Notes: generated by a model not told the origin, from the sequence alone. Shown: positions 38,001-52,185, counted from the stretch's first letter. The stretch: DNA of 64,000 nt from Atopsyche davidsoni (GCA_022113835.1 JAILWY010000015.1:496001-560000); one strand, 5' to 3'. Program-made: numbers and translations.

Positions 38001-41000
38001 GGGAATAACAAACGACCCCCTGTGCGGCTCGATCGTTTCACGGGGGAATCCCGCGGCAGACAGGAAACTGAGAGGAAGTACGGATTAGATTGGAGATATC
38101 GCAGTCTGCTATTGACCGAGAGCTAGCTGAGCGTGTTTACTCTATTAATGCTAGAAGTAGATTAAGAGGTGTTTGTCTTTAAGGGTGGTGTTGATTTATT
38201 ACTCTATACGTCACAATTACAACACTTTCACCATCCACTGTCTAAATGTTGTCAACATATCATAATACGAGCTGGTAAATAGACTTTGGTACATCCAAGG
38301 TCAAAAACGTTTGTACAGCCAAGAAGGCGATGAAAATAACTAAAATTCCTTTTAATAACACGGCGACGCCTTTAAATTAAAATCCCAATGTTCCGGGTTC
38401 TCAGTCAATTCGGAGGGGTGCGCTCGCCTACAAAGTAGTGGACTGAATATACTCTAAAAAAACTGGAGTCGAATTAATCAACCTTTCGAATCCTATAAAG
38501 GGTTTGAATGTTTGACTTGGAAGAGTGAGTCACTTAACACGCAAGATTTTAAAATTGCATGTGTCAATTATACCGCCTGAAATAAATATTTTGAGCATAA
38601 GCAAAGTTTTCTTAAATGTAAATTTAATTAAATTATTTGGAAAAATATCTTAAAAAAATAATTATTTCCAAAAATAATAAGAAAAAATGCCTGATATGCG
38701 TGAGCACTGAACTTTTTTCATTCGTGATATATTAAGTGACAGATGTTATGGATTGTTGTCAGAGACAACAGCGCCCGCACCGGAGAGACTGGCCGTACCG
38801 AGTTGAGAAGAAGGTTGGCTGTGCGAGCACTATGTCGTGAAGCCTCCAGGGCGCCGTACCACAGGAAGGGATGAAATACGCCCTCCCTGCGCTTGTGGCA
38901 TGCGCCCCGCATACAGAGCGGGCTGCTGGGGTGAAGATTGGAATACCAGCGTAAACCGAAACGTCTCTGTTAAATATAACCGGTCAAGTCGGAAAATACG
39001 ATGTAGGGTACGTTTTCATTATTTTTTTGACATTTTCATTGTGTCGTGTTGTGGATAACGCATTTAATTTTTCACCATTTTATTTTTGAAATACATGGAA
39101 CTGAATTCCTTTCTTTTGTTTTCAGATTGAAAAGAATTTTCTATATTTTGTTTAAAAAATACCAATAAAATAAAAAGGATATAAAATCGTGACGAGGTTG
39201 ATTTTTTCCGTACATGGCAGGCTAGCTGTCAGCTTTGTGATACAAAATACAGGTAAAATATTGCTGTATATGATTATTTATTTTATTTTCAAACATTACA
39301 ATTTGAACCCTAAACGCACTGCCGGGAAAGCGGGGAATCTGCCGGCGTCTCTTCTTGGTACAGAACCCTTATCAAATGTTCAATACTTTTTACACAGTAA
39401 ATAGTCCAACTACTTGCCGGCACTGAATAAATGCGAAGTCGAATGTATGTCAACCTAAGTAGATAAGTAACACAGGTGAATAAAAAAATCAAGGGTGACA
39501 GAGGGACAGGGGTGAAACAAATGACGCAGTCCCGTCCTAAAAAGCCGGAAGGACGAACGGGGTGGATAAATTCTGTCCGAATTTCCGATACAGCGTCCTT
39601 GAGGTGCCACGTGACGAGGGGTAGAGGTTCTAAGCCGTCGGGAAATGAAAGGAAGTGACGTCAGAGGTCGTGGCGGCGACTTTATTGCAGCGATAACCCG
39701 CGACGGACGTCCGGAGCAAATGAGCCTAAGTGATTCGGGAAGGGGTATGTAAAGGGAGTTGATAAGAAATCGCATTTTTTCCAGGATTTACGGACTGCCG
39801 TCCGGAGGCTTAGTTGACGTAGGGGATTTTGCTTGTGTCTATTGACATGGTCGTGACGTAAGGATTCTACTTTATTTTATTTTAGGTTTTCATTTTTCAA
39901 TTGATTTATTATATAATTTGTGAAATATACAGATCAATAATAATAATAATTGATATGGACGTACACAATATACATCCAGTCATCATCAGTTCATTACCAG
40001 CTATTTATCTGATGTTCAAATGCAATTTCAATGTAATAATTCACTTCCATTCTATTACATGTTAAATAAAACCCTAATGAATACTCATCAAGGCTTGTGT
40101 TCTAAGTGCATTGCCTAAACCACAGAGGACAAGAAACTTAAACATTTTTAGTATTTGCTAAAATACATCAGCTATTCAAAATAATAAATTCACTTAGGTA
40201 CTTCATATTAAACTGACACAAATATTTATAAAAAAGAAAAGATTTTTTGCAAACTTAAATCATGCTTAGTTACGTAAATACAGGTCGCCACATGCAAGTT
40301 GCGTGGCTTCAAACCTTATCGATAATTTTCTTTTTTTTTGTGAGCAAAACTAAAACACACATATATTTGAATTTATTGAAAAACATAAAAGATTATTTGA
40401 GCAACTTCAGAAATAGAGTTGCAAGTAAATATTTCAGTGAGAGTCTTCAAAATACAACTCTGGAAGTTGAAAAAGCTCGAGCAACAGTATATTTCCTTGC
40501 ACAGAGCAATATAGATAATACATAGAATATTCAGTACAAACTGGGACCAAAAGCTACTCGCGAATGCTTTTTATTCTCCATTACAGTTATGTCGGCGCTT
40601 TAAGCCCGACTGCAGAGAGGAAGCGACGCCATTTTGTTCTTCTTCCTTTAAACACAAACAAAAGAAAAGCGCATCAAAGTGTGCAAACAGTTACCTGCTG
40701 AATGCAGGCTTCTAGACTTGCCGACGCAATAAAACCCTACTAAGCGGTAAATAATGTACACATTAAATGCAGAAAAATGTTTAATCAGAAAAAAACACTT
40801 TGTCTTGCTGCTTTAATTATTATATTTATTTGTTTGCGAAAAACTTTACAAGAGAAATATATTCAAAGCAAAAAGTTTATACCAACTTATAGTTAAACAT
40901 TCAGCTGTAATAATCAATTTCTTCTGCATAAGCTTTTACAAGATTACCTTTATAAAAATAGCTGATTACAAAAGCTAAAACTAATAAATATCGTACGCAG

Positions 41001-44000
41001 AGTCTGTCAATGGATAATGATAATATTTCAACACGAATTCAGCTATATGTTTAATTGGCAACTATAATAAGCCACCCCTATTTAAGGGATTCGTTTTGGT
41101 CCCAATTAATTCTCATGAAACCTCCAAAAACACAAATACTTAACCTGAAGATAATGACATACATAAGCCTGAAAATACAAGCGTTCCTTCTGTAAGTTTT
41201 TATAAAACCCAAAACCTGAAAAACCACACCTTAAGCATATGTTGAATACGAGGAGTCACGGCACTTCTTGGCCCGCTGCGCTCTGCCAGCAGATAAAACT
41301 TCTCATTGTTACTCGGCAAGATGGCGACCCCAAACAATGGCGGATTATTCAAATCCGCTTCCGGCGAATGCAAAGCAGAACCGGAACTGCCCGCGGCTCC
41401 CTAATGGACTAAATAAATTAGGAAAAATGAAAGCCCCGCGAGTGGCGGCCGAGGGGTGGGATTGACATATTTTATTTTAGGGTATTTATAATGAGGTTGA
41501 CTTATTAAGCAGGGATTATTTTAAATTAAGATTCAAAAATAAACAAAAATATTCCATATTTTTAATAAGATTTGTATGTATTGTAGAATGCGGTGTTTTA
41601 TTTTGTTTAAGAATCAACGGTTTGCCGTCCATCGTAGGCATTACGCTACAAATGTAATTTTCCTGGGACAAGATTGCATTTATTCAGAAAAACAATAACT
41701 CAGGTACACATTACAATTTACCATTTACCTTTGATAATACGTTAGTCCGCTTTTTATGGTTTCATTAACGCGACACGATTCGCCAAAGGTTTCTCTACTC
41801 TAGAGGAATGCCCAGTGCTGGCTCCCTGAATTGCCAATGTGCCCCAATAGCTTTGCTTTTCCGTTGGTAACCAAAAAACCTGTGATAAGTTTCTTGGGAG
41901 TTTTTAGAATAATTTACAAGCGTGATAGGAACCAGCTGCGTCTCTTTGGAGATGAAATTGAGAGGAACAAGAGACAAACCTGGTTAAAACTGAAAGTCCT
42001 AGCTGCCAATGTCGGGGGTAGCCTTTTTACTTAGGCCTGGAATGATCTCTTTTCAGCGTGCTTTCGGTAACTCATGATAATTTATTTTTAAAATATATTC
42101 GGTGAATTGGTTTGAGTTACAATTCTATGCGTAAGACCTGATATAATAAATCAAAAGGGAAGTATAAAGAAATTTTTAAATGCCTCCGCTTTCGCCTTCT
42201 TCAGAAACGAAGAGTTTCAGTTTGGCAGAAAAAAGTGGCAATAAATATAGCAATCTGAATAAATTAATATCGCTATACCACGCATTTTTTTTTTTTATAA
42301 TTTCGGAATTTTGTCTTAAGTACCAAGGTCATCTACAGGGATTTTTAAAACGTCGACTTTTATGAAGCTATCCTTAAAAAACCAACTTGTTAGTGAAATT
42401 AAATTAACGTATTATAAAAAAATCATTAAAAAATATATTTTTTTATAATTTATAAAATATTTTTGCGAACTCGAATCGAATCGATAACCAATCGAATGGC
42501 ACGTCGATTCACAAAGCGTCGGCGGACTTCATTAGTATTCCAATCGGGAGCCAAAATAGAGAGCGACAGCCAGCAGTCAAATTAAAGCAGCGAACGAGAC
42601 TTTTTAATTTTTTTTTCACCCTTGTAGCATTTTTAAATTTGAAGACCGGAGCTAAAAGCTGTGACAGTGTAATCGTAACTGACAAAACTCGGATAGTCAA
42701 ACAGTAGCTCGTGCGGTGAGGCCCCTTAGTGCTCGAGGAGCCGGTTTAAAATACATTAATTTTGCATGTCTGATTCATGGCCGAAAAATAAGCGTTTTTA
42801 ATTGATAGAGTCGGGATCAAGTTCATCAATCTACGTCTTTCAAAATGTTGTCATTAAATAATACCAGAACGGCGATGATTATAATAAAGTTAAATATAGT
42901 CAAAGTAATGCTCACAAACAGAACTGTATATCTTAATTTACAGCAAGATTTAACATGCTTTAAGATTTATCTTGTATTAATATTAGAAATAACGTTATCA
43001 TATAAACATGTTAATTTGGTTTTATTTCGTTTAGATTAAAACGAAACTTAAGGAATTTCACTACTAATAGATCCAGTTTGCTGAGTATCCGTAAGTGAGC
43101 GCACCTCTCCGAGCGAGCGAGCGTTTACACCAGATTTCAAGGTTTGCTTTGGATAGTTTGTATTGAATGACGCGATCATTCACTTTGCAAAATCAATAAC
43201 ACCATCTATAGGACGTTATTAAACTTAAATGTATAAAAGTAATTTTTTTATCTTTGCGCCATCTATTGATAATATGTCCTACTTCTATGGTCAATATTAA
43301 ATCACGGCAATGTAAACGTAAAGTATATTTTTAAAAAATATGCAAGTGCTAAAATCTAAAACAGCGGTCCTGAGTCGGCAGTGCAGACTGTATTTTCAGG
43401 AGTCCGTTTGAAGTCGATTGAATCTAAAAAACAATTATTAGAAAGACAGGGGCAGTGTGTGAATCGACAGTACTTTGAGGACGCCACTGCAAATTGAAAA
43501 TGCTACCTTTGTAACGACTTCGCCGAATTGGGAGCACACCGAAAAATACAGCTTGATACTTGAACAGAGGCAATGAAAGTTTCGAAAAGCTTGCGTGTGG
43601 ACACCTGAGTTTATCTAAATTAGCTTGGCTGAATATGAACAAAAACAAATGCCATTTTTTTCACAAAAAACCTCGACAGGAAACATTCCAACCGAGGTAA
43701 ACTTATAAGGTTAGGTAAAACAAAAAGTACCCCAACCAAGGAAAACTAATTTAGGAGTATTTGCAACCGAATCTAGAAAAGTAGATGCATAGAAAAAAAA
43801 CTATAGTGGATAAAATTGACCATTGGCATTTCATTCAAATCATTGCATCTACAAGGAGGACGAAATTCACTACGAATAAGTCTTTTCGAGAGTTTCTAGA
43901 AAGATGTTAGAAAAATAAAACCTGAAAATATCCGTTTCAATAATTCGTAGATGTTCAGTTTATGCGAAACGTGTAACTAAAATATTAAACTAAGTAAACA

Positions 44001-44973
44001 AAAATGAAACCAAAAATTATAAAAGGTTTACGAGGCTACAATTTCGAGACCTTTCATTCTAACAGAGGGACCATCAATCAGACTCTATAGAGTGACCGAA
44101 CTCTCACTGCTCTAGTAATGATGAATTGTATGGTCTCGTAAACGATTTGAATTTTGTTGCTTCTTTTACAATAAGGTACTAATTAATCAAAAAGGCTGAT
44201 TGGCTTGGCGCAGAGCGCATCTTTAGAAAGTAAAATGAGTTGAAATTTTAAAAAGCGAAATTCACAAAAGGAAATGAAAAAACCTTATCTAAATTTTTTT
44301 TCTATCAAATGAGACGTACACATTCGCAATTGCCTTTGATGACTTAATACAGCTTGCCTACCTGCCTTTCTTTTCTAGCTCCTTATTTTTACAGTGTAAT
44401 GTTAAAACGTTATTTTTTCTTATTATTCAAATTTAATGTCTCCTTCTCGTAGAAAAAACACACAAAATGGCATTCTTTTGGGCCAATAGAAGAAGAAAAA
44501 ACGCTGTACCAAAAATATCTGACGTCTCAGCGTTTTCCCTCGTTATATGGTACACGCATTGTATGCTTCAATGTATAGCCCTAAATATATTTGACTCCCT
44601 TAAAAATACAAACTACGTCGCATTATTTCTAAGCAGACACAGATGAGGTTAATTTTGTTTGCGATTTACTTACGAATTCGTAGAATTTTCAACGAAGGAT
44701 TCAAAGGAAAGTTGGATAAGTAGATACCTGAAAAAAACAGGAAATACATTATTAGATTTTGCTGTCAACATGAAATATCAAAAATAAAACAATTTGCATT
44801 TATTTTCATACAAAAACTTTACCAACAAGTGGAAACGTAGCTGGCCCTCGGCCAAGAGGACTGGGTTTGCGCATAAGCCACATTAACGTGTCATTATTTT
44901 TAATTATTTAGAAAAATCTGCACTTTTTACGTAAACAGACTTATTGGATATAAGTTTTTTTGTTTTTCTTGTA
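35031..44973. other. Long non-coding stretch with several GC-rich patches
   Basis: About 10 kb with no recognisable gene or element. GC-richer patches lie near 35390-35480, 37900-38120, 38750-38960, 39300-39840 (with TGACGTCA at 39656-39663), 41260-41465 and 42480-42760. A 116-codon frame at 36580-36930 (plus) has no domain I recognise and ends in repetitive Ile/Tyr codons. An 87-codon frame at 40262-40525 is likewise unassigned. A pair of CCATCTAT words lies at about 43203 and 43260. Confidence 0.5.
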
Positions 44974-45050
44974 GGCTCGTTAAGGTCTAGTTGAGCCACG
45001 GATTACTAGTCTAGAAGTCCCCGGTTTGAACCCTGTCCTGACAGGTGAAT
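44974..45050 (+). repeat. tRNA-derived SINE head, CCTGRCAGGTGAAT family
   Basis: An A-box-like block at about 44985 (GTCTAGTTGAGCC) and a B box at 45023-45033 (GGTTTGAACCC) are followed by CTGTCCTGACAGGTGAAT. The same downstream tag follows the B-box region at 53881, which shows a shared SINE family rather than two independent tRNA pseudogenes. Confidence 0.6.
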
Positions 45051-47812
45051 CCCAAACTGATTCTTGAGTTCTTACCGAGCGAAGTTTTTAAACAAAACCT
45101 ATTTTCGATTCAACTCTCCGAAACTTCTCGCTATCGATTAAGCACGTTGCGTATATTCAAAAGAAAAATATTTAAAATTTTAATAATCAGATATACCCAT
45201 TGTGCTATCGAATACCAAAATAACCGAATTCAGTTTGAGATCGCGTCGAAGCGGCGTTCAATTCCCCTGCAACAAAGAATTTCAGAACGCGCGGCTTGAA
45301 GAAGCAAAGCGATTTTTTAATGTCTCTGAAATTGAGACGCAGGACAGGAAATTAAAAACGACTAACAATGTAATAAATGGTTTCAGGATTTTTTTCATCT
45401 AGAGCTGGAATCCAATACGGCAGTGAGATATAAAATTCCAGGAGATTGCATTCGGAATCTTAATTAACCGGTGATATTCGCATGCGGAGCCAGCCATGTA
45501 TTTTTACTTAGTGATGATAAAACCAAAAACGTATACTGCAGATAAAATCAGGATAGCAAAAATAAAAAATAAAATTGCACAATTTCAAAATAGCAAAACA
45601 ATACAAATACAAAACTGCGTTGGACACAGCATTTTTTATTGAATATTTAACAAATCTGTATTTTTACCATATGGTTTTTCACGTAGGTATGTTGTGCATA
45701 TAATATGGTTTATGTTTGTGTATTTATTCACTTTTTTTTTTAATGACAGCCTCTAAGTAATCTAAGCATTATATTTCTATAATATACATCCGAAAAAAAT
45801 ATATATTCTATAAATTTTTTTAAAATACCATAATTATTTCAATGCTTATAACCCCTTTAATCGCTGGAACTGATAATTATATTTGAATAAAGTACAAAGT
45901 ACAAGTTTCTCGTCTCGGGAGGTGCCTTTTATAATTGTATATATGTATATTCTTTAAAATATACAAAACTCTAAGTTTACCTGAAATAGTACTTTTGAAA
46001 AGCAGTAGTACAAAAGAATAATTCATCGTTGCAGCGTATTAGCGCAAGTTAGAACTCGGTTATCAATTTTCTTTTTATTTCAAGACTAAGAAAAGATTCT
46101 CTTAAGAAAGGCAATAAAAGGGAGATATTAGATTAGAAGGAGCGCTTTTGAATTTATTTGGCCCGGGCGGAAATTGGTAAGGCGGGAGAGTCACGACTGC
46201 AGCTGCTTCGCACGTGCCGGGCGCTGCAGGGAGGGGGTGCTTTATCCAAGAGAGGCTGCCACGGAGGTGCAAACTCAGGTGTCGGACAGCTTATGGCCAA
46301 TCGAGCTCACGCAATTCATTTTATTGGTTATTTTATAGATAAAATTGTTATCAGAAATATCAAGGGGTCATCAGTCATCGTTCACGTGAATAAGAAACTG
46401 GGGTACTGAAAGTATTTTCAAGAAATTAAAAAAAAGGTACAAATGATGAATAACAAGTTGGTTTGTCTTCGCAGCCGAAAAAATACGCAAAAAAGCTATA
46501 CGTAAAGGTGTTTTTTTTTTAAATCTCAATCCCGTAATAATATCCATGGCAAATAAGCACTTCAACGTTCCGAATAAACTTCCCTCCGCCTGGTCCAGAT
46601 TGTGCAGCTACCCCCGCGCGTGCTGAGAGCCTGCGAGGGTGAATGGAGGTAGTTAGGGGTGATAAATTCAGGTGCAGTCCGCTCGCACCCACCCTGAAGG
46701 TGAAATTATGGAGGGAAGTCGGAGAATATAGGTCATGACTGCTGAAGGAGTGCGAGAAGCTGATGGATTATTATGTGAGAATTATTTCGTATAATTTTTA
46801 ATGATCAAATATATTTGAGCGAGTGAGTGTATAATAAATAATTGAAATTATATTCAAAGAATAAAGCTGAGATGAAGTTTAAATATTCGTTATAATATAT
46901 AATTATTTAGTATCTAGAAAAAATATTTTAACCAGATAGAGTTCAAGATAAGCCAAAAGCATACTGGTGATGAGAAATGGTATAACTGTCTTATTATGAT
47001 TTTAAATAGGGCTTATTAATTTAATCATATGCGATTAGTTTTATCACTAATGAAGAGATAATACTTTAGTTGTTTAGCACCCTATGTGTCAAATATTACA
47101 TTTAAGGCCTATTATATTTATTGAGTCCACAAAAATCAGTTGACTTACATACATTGGAAAAGTTGTGAAACGTTGAACTTCTTGTTGATATTTTGTTAAA
47201 TGCATGTTTAAGGTTTACATATTCAAAAAAATATTTTGTCATATAATTTATTTACACTGAAAAATATTTCATATAATGATAAATAATTTGATAGTTTTTA
47301 ATTATGTTTTCAAGGTTACCAAGGTACACCAAGGTTATACCAACTTTAACAATACGTGTTTTTTTAATTCGGAATTTTAGCTTTTCATTTCATGGATGAT
47401 TATTTCTTACGCATATTTTAATTAAACTTGGAGACACTGTCATGTATTTTGAAAGGAAAACGCTATTTTGAGATGTGATCGTATGACGCAGGCGCCGAGC
47501 GAGCGGGGCGCACAACCACAATACTCCTGGGGGGAGGTAAAAGGAGAAGGAAGCTTACACCGGGACTGCGAAATACCACGCAACCCAGTCAAACTAATCT
47601 TTTGAACTCGCGCTGTATAAAACAACTATACATTTAACCTATAAAATAAGTATTTATAATATATAATATTATCGACCATGTGGTACACAAGCAAGCCGTT
47701 CGAACAATATTCCATACTGACGAATTTAATTTTTTTTATAAATCACTTGCTCATCTTCAAGGAAGATAAGTCATAGGCGAAGGAGTTAGGGACAAATTCA
47801 CGTTTAAATCTT
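45051..47812. other. Non-coding stretch
   Basis: GC-richer patches at 46150-46310, 46580-46730 and 47460-47560. Frames at 45045-45402 and 46158-46409 have no recognised domain. Confidence 0.5.
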
Positions 47813-48034
47813 CAGTGGCGTGCGGTGAGTCCAAAATCAAAGCAAGCAGTTTTATGAACTTAATTCAAATAAGTATAATATATCGCGCAAATCACTTATT
47901 ATAAAAAATCTTATAGCCGTGAGTATAATTAATGTATGATTTTTTAATAATTTTTCTTATAATTTGAATACGTATACTAAAATATAATTTATTGTGAGTA
48001 ACGCTTTATTGGTTGTATAGACCGTGCGCCACTA
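47813..48034. mobile_element. 222-bp miniature inverted-repeat element (CAGTGGCG type)
   Basis: The left end CAGTGGCGTGCGGT faces a right end whose reverse complement is TAGTGGCGCACGGT, matching at 11 of 14 positions. The interior is AT-rich and non-coding. The target duplication is unclear (TAAATCTT on the left, TAAATTTA overlapping the right end). A truncated relative starts at 11411. The end sequence would fit a hAT-related miniature element, but the superfamily is not proven. Confidence 0.55.
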
Positions 48035-50108
48035 AATTTATGTTAGATTTACCATAAATTAGTATAAAATCAAATTTATTTTCACGAAAATGTTAAATAA
48101 TGGTTTGTTTTAATAAACAACGAAGGTATTAAAATTATATATATAATTGGTTTTGTATAGGTGTATTGGTTTTGTTGATTAAATGACAAGTTAATTCTAT
48201 AAAATCTACATAAATGTTAATTTGTAAATAATAAGAAGGTATAACAATATTTATCATTTTTTTCTATCATTTGCTGGTACAGGCAATACCGAAGGGACCA
48301 GAAATAAATGGGCAGTCAGTTCTAAAGAGGACACAGGGGAAAATGCAACAAAAAAGGGTTGCTCCTGAGCCGAGGGGAGTGTGTTCCCTGGTAAAGTAAT
48401 GGCGCAACACGCGGGGAGGTCGGGAGGAAAGAAAAGGCAAATTTATGGACGGCGAACGGTAACCTTGAGGCGGAAGCGAATTTAGGATCTCCCTGTATGG
48501 ATGGGATCTGCGGAATATCGGTTATTTTGAGAATGAATTTAGCAGCGGTATCAGAGAGCGGTGGTACAGGGTGTTTTTAAAAACATTGAATCTCCCAGGT
48601 AGAGTAACTTGGGACCTCGAGTTTTTTTCATTCAAATTTTATTATTATCATTTATAAGCACAAACATATCATTTTCTTACCCACGACAGTCTGGTTAAAT
48701 TTGTTGACTATATATTGTATTTAATACAAATATGCGCATAAAAAAATATGTTGAGACTAAAATGGGAATACAATTATTACCTTGTATTTAGATAAACGGC
48801 TTGCACACAAGACAAAAAAAATCATAACTCTTTTTCAGAGACAGTTGGTATCGCGGCTTGCAGTAAAGTATATTATAGTATAAATAACGTTATTTAATAA
48901 AATGATATTATTTTTGCGCACCGCAGTTTGAGGAGCTCTGACACCCGGCCTCCCCTAATGACGATTCACAGGCGGACGTGCTCCGTCAGGTGATGTTAGC
49001 GAGGCGCTCTCTCTCGCTCTGCTCTGAAGGGGTGTGGAAGGAAAGGGGACGAAACTATTCACGGCTGTACCCGAAAGTAGGCTTCGCGACAATAACTTAC
49101 CCTTGATAATTTATAGTAGAAAATATCAACGTTATATCACAAACGATAAGTGATATACATTGTTATGAAAAATGTTATACATTTATTTTTACCGACGTGT
49201 TTAAGGTAAATACTCCCATTGTTAAAAAAAGGTTGAAAAGCACACACACGACTAATAAATGTTTATAAGACATTCAGAAGCACAGTAAATGCTTCTAAAT
49301 TAGTAATTCTATTATGACTGAAGCTCTTTGGGAATTAACTAATCCCCAGGTTAGGTCATTAAAATAAATCGATCTTCCTAACGCCATCACAAGAAATAGC
49401 TACGTGGTTCACCTCTATGCAGTTTTGTTGCTTTTGTGCATTTCATAGGGAAATGTCAAAGACTATACTTGCAGCGATTAGAAATAGTATAAAAATTTCA
49501 ACAGCTCAAAAGGATAATTGAAATACTGGACTGGACTCCACTCGTTTCAAAGCATCGGTATGTGGGTCTCACGATGAGCTTTGTCTGACAGCTAAGTTTT
49601 TGATCTCTCTTTATGCAAACATTTGATATATATATGATAAATTATAAAATGTGGTGTGAATTCCGTTAATGTCTATAGTCAGACGAATAATGAAGGTGAC
49701 CACCGGCGTATGTGCCCCTCAGTGCTCCCATACAGTTTACTCTGGTCCATTACGTTCCGGGGCTTCGGCAACTGTCGGCCAACTTCGGCCATTTCCGAGA
49801 CAATGGCTGCTACACTAACGACAATTCAAATAAACTGCATAGTCATGAACGTTTGTATCAATTATTGTATACACTAGTGTACAATTTCTATTCTACATGA
49901 ATTGATGAACATCACAATAACTGAGCTGTTGAGAAAATACTCCATCTTGAAATATATAAGCTTTCGAAAAACCTATAATATAAGTTTATAATATAATACA
50001 AATAAGACAATGAGATTAATCCTTGTTAAAATAGGTGTCAAACCGAGGGTATCTTTTACATTAAATGCCTATAAGAGTAATCAAAATAATATTTAAAAAA
50101 TATTTGTA
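48035..50108. other. Non-coding stretch
   Basis: GC-richer patches at 48300-48560, 48930-49080 and 49700-49800. Overlapping frames at 49656-49900 show no known domain. Confidence 0.5.
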
Positions 50109-50182
50109 TCGGTTGCGAAACGTTGGAACACTAAGAAAAGTAAAAACCCAGACTATCACAAGAGAACCGAATATTTATTAAA
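50109..50182 (+). repeat. Family B dispersed repeat, copy 3
   Basis: CGGTTGCGAAACGTTGGAAC, an ACTAAGAAAAGTAAAAACCC middle, then GAGAACCGAATATTTATTA. This is the fullest of the three copies. Confidence 0.6.
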
Positions 50183-51448
50183 ACAGCCTGCAAACACATT
50201 TAATTATAATTATATTTCAACGAAAATTGTACAAAATATCTAAATAATGGTTTAATCAAAATAATTCTATCCGGAGTAATGTCAACATTGACACGCAAAC
50301 TTATCAATTAAAAAGCTGTTTTTCCACCAATAGAAAATTTAACAATTTTGGTGGCATAAGACATCAAAATTTTTAATACCTATAAAAAGTATCGTATATT
50401 TAAAAAATATATATATTATAAGAAAAATCAGTTTCAGACAATATCAAGTCGCAATTTTAGGGGATACATATCAATGTTATATAACATTTGAATGCGCTAA
50501 TGTTTCAGAGAATATAAATGGTATGGGGTGTAAAATGAAATGTCAACAATACAAAATTTTATTAATAGAAAATGTCAAAATTTTTACTGTAACGCATTGA
50601 CCTTTCATGAGGGTGGATATTTAGGCAATCCAAAAACTTAATCATATAGACAAATTGAACGTATTTAAAATTGATATTATATGACGAAATTGCTTTGGGA
50701 CTTGAAAAACAATTACTGTAACGCGTAAAAAATGTGTACGTTCCCACGTGACCAGTGTGGAATTTAATTTTTTTGGATTTCTTTCGTTCTTATATTAATA
50801 AATATTATAAAAGTAATGTTTTCATATTTTTCAGTGTTTTGTGGGCGTTTTAAGAGTGCCTGAATTCTGAAGTAATCTTTCAGCCATATGGCTATTCATA
50901 TTCATGAAAGCATGCAACAAATCACAAAACAAATATTAACAGTACAGAATTTTAAACCAAATCTATTCTAACATTTTAACGAACCGCTACGAGAATCACT
51001 CAATGTAAAAATTAAGAATGTCGATTTAATCCATCAGTGTAATTACTAAACCAATGCTCTGAGAGTTATTGCTTGTCACACGTATGCCTAAAATAAACAC
51101 AGTTCAAATTAATAAAAACCGCATGCATATTTTGAGGCGTGATCTTGAGTGCTACAGTTGTTATTGCATACTTTTAATAGAATAAAACTAATTTTGCAAA
51201 GGAAAGATTTGGGAGCACGTGCCGTTCGTGGATCGTGGGACAGGTCATATATTTCTTCTCTCGGCAGTGACGTCAGTGGACGGATTCGGATTCAGCATTG
51301 TCAAGGCGACGAGGGACGACCTGCGCCACTCCCCTCTGGATTATCCGCGAGCCTCTACCCAGAAGCGCCATTGTAAATAATACAGGAACCCCTCGACCGT
51401 CGCTTTGTAGCTAAATCGTATATCCGACACTATCTATAGGATTTCTTA
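50183..51448. other. Non-coding stretch with a GC-rich patch
   Basis: The patch at 51200-51380 contains TGACGTCA at 51268-51275. The frame crossing it (51149-51376) shows no domain. Confidence 0.5.
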
Positions 51449-51456
51449 TTTTAGTG

Positions 51457-51696
51457 CATGGGTGGCCAACCTTTTTCAGCTGCCGGGACAAATTAATGAA
51501 ATGAGATTGACTGTGAGATAGATTGAGATGAGACTGGGCTACTTCCATATATATGATATGATACGAACTACTCTCAATGGAACATTCTATTGGTTAATGT
51601 TTGCATATGCTCATAAAAAATGTTTGCATATGCTCCGCGGGCCAAAAATAAAAAATAAATAATATGGCCCGCGGGCCGAACGGTTGGCCACCTATG
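51457..51696 (+). mobile_element. hAT miniature element, copy 1 (240 bp), perfect 8-bp duplication
   Basis: The ends are CATGGGTGGCCAACC and, read inward from the right, CATAGGTGGCCAACC. The flanking octamer TTTTAGTG occurs at both 51449-51456 and 51697-51704, the 8-bp target duplication expected of hAT transposases. Inside, near the right end, lies a GGCCCGCGGGCC palindrome. A copy-specific tandem duplication of TGTTTGCATATGCTC (about 51598-51636) is absent from copy 2. There is no coding capacity; movement would have needed a transposase encoded elsewhere. Confidence 0.93.
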
Positions 51697-51704
51697 TTTT
51701 AGTG

Positions 51705-52107
51705 CATATTGTATCAGTGGTGTCCAGCAATAAAGCTTACCCAAAAACATATTTAAACTTACACTGTTTTATTTAAATACAATAGTACACTTTTTATAAT
51801 ATTTTTAATATAATTAGTAATTTGCGTGATTTATTAGGGTCGTTTATATTTGGTGAACAGAACTATTTGTCTTGATTTTGGACTTTCCGCACACGGCTGC
51901 CATATATTATATATTCGTACGTTAAAAAGACCTTGTTTTACAATGTTAGCATATTATGTTAAAAATTAAAATTTGAGGGGAGAAGGTGGAGGCGAGTTTT
52001 CAGAGTCGGTCCGTATTAATGTAGGATTTTGAGATGTCATGCCTCACCGTAAATAATAATTTCTCACACCTCTAGAGCGGCGATTGAGTGCAATAAACTG
52101 TCAAAGG
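51705..52107. other. Non-coding gap
   Basis: AT-rich sequence between the hAT element and a SINE head; nothing recognised. Confidence 0.5.
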
Positions 52108-52185
52108 GCTACAGTGGTCTAAGGGGAAAAGGCAACAAGGCGCCTTTATCTAGATGCGGGTTCGAATCCCACGTGTGTCGTGAAG
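52108..52185 (+). repeat. tRNA-derived SINE head
   Basis: An A-box-like block at 52111-52126 (ACAGTGGTCTAAGGGG) and a perfect B box at 52159-52169 (GGTTCGAATCC). The interval is too irregular for a normal cloverleaf, so I read it as a SINE or tRNA pseudogene. Confidence 0.5.

Noticed and set aside
45531..45560. ACGTATACTG resembles the start of iab-4 microRNA
   Set aside because: The rest of the mature sequence does not match and no partner arm is visible.
49222..49246. AAAAAGGTTGAAAAGCAC looks like a hAT right end
   Set aside because: No left end with a matching sequence and no target duplication; too short to support.
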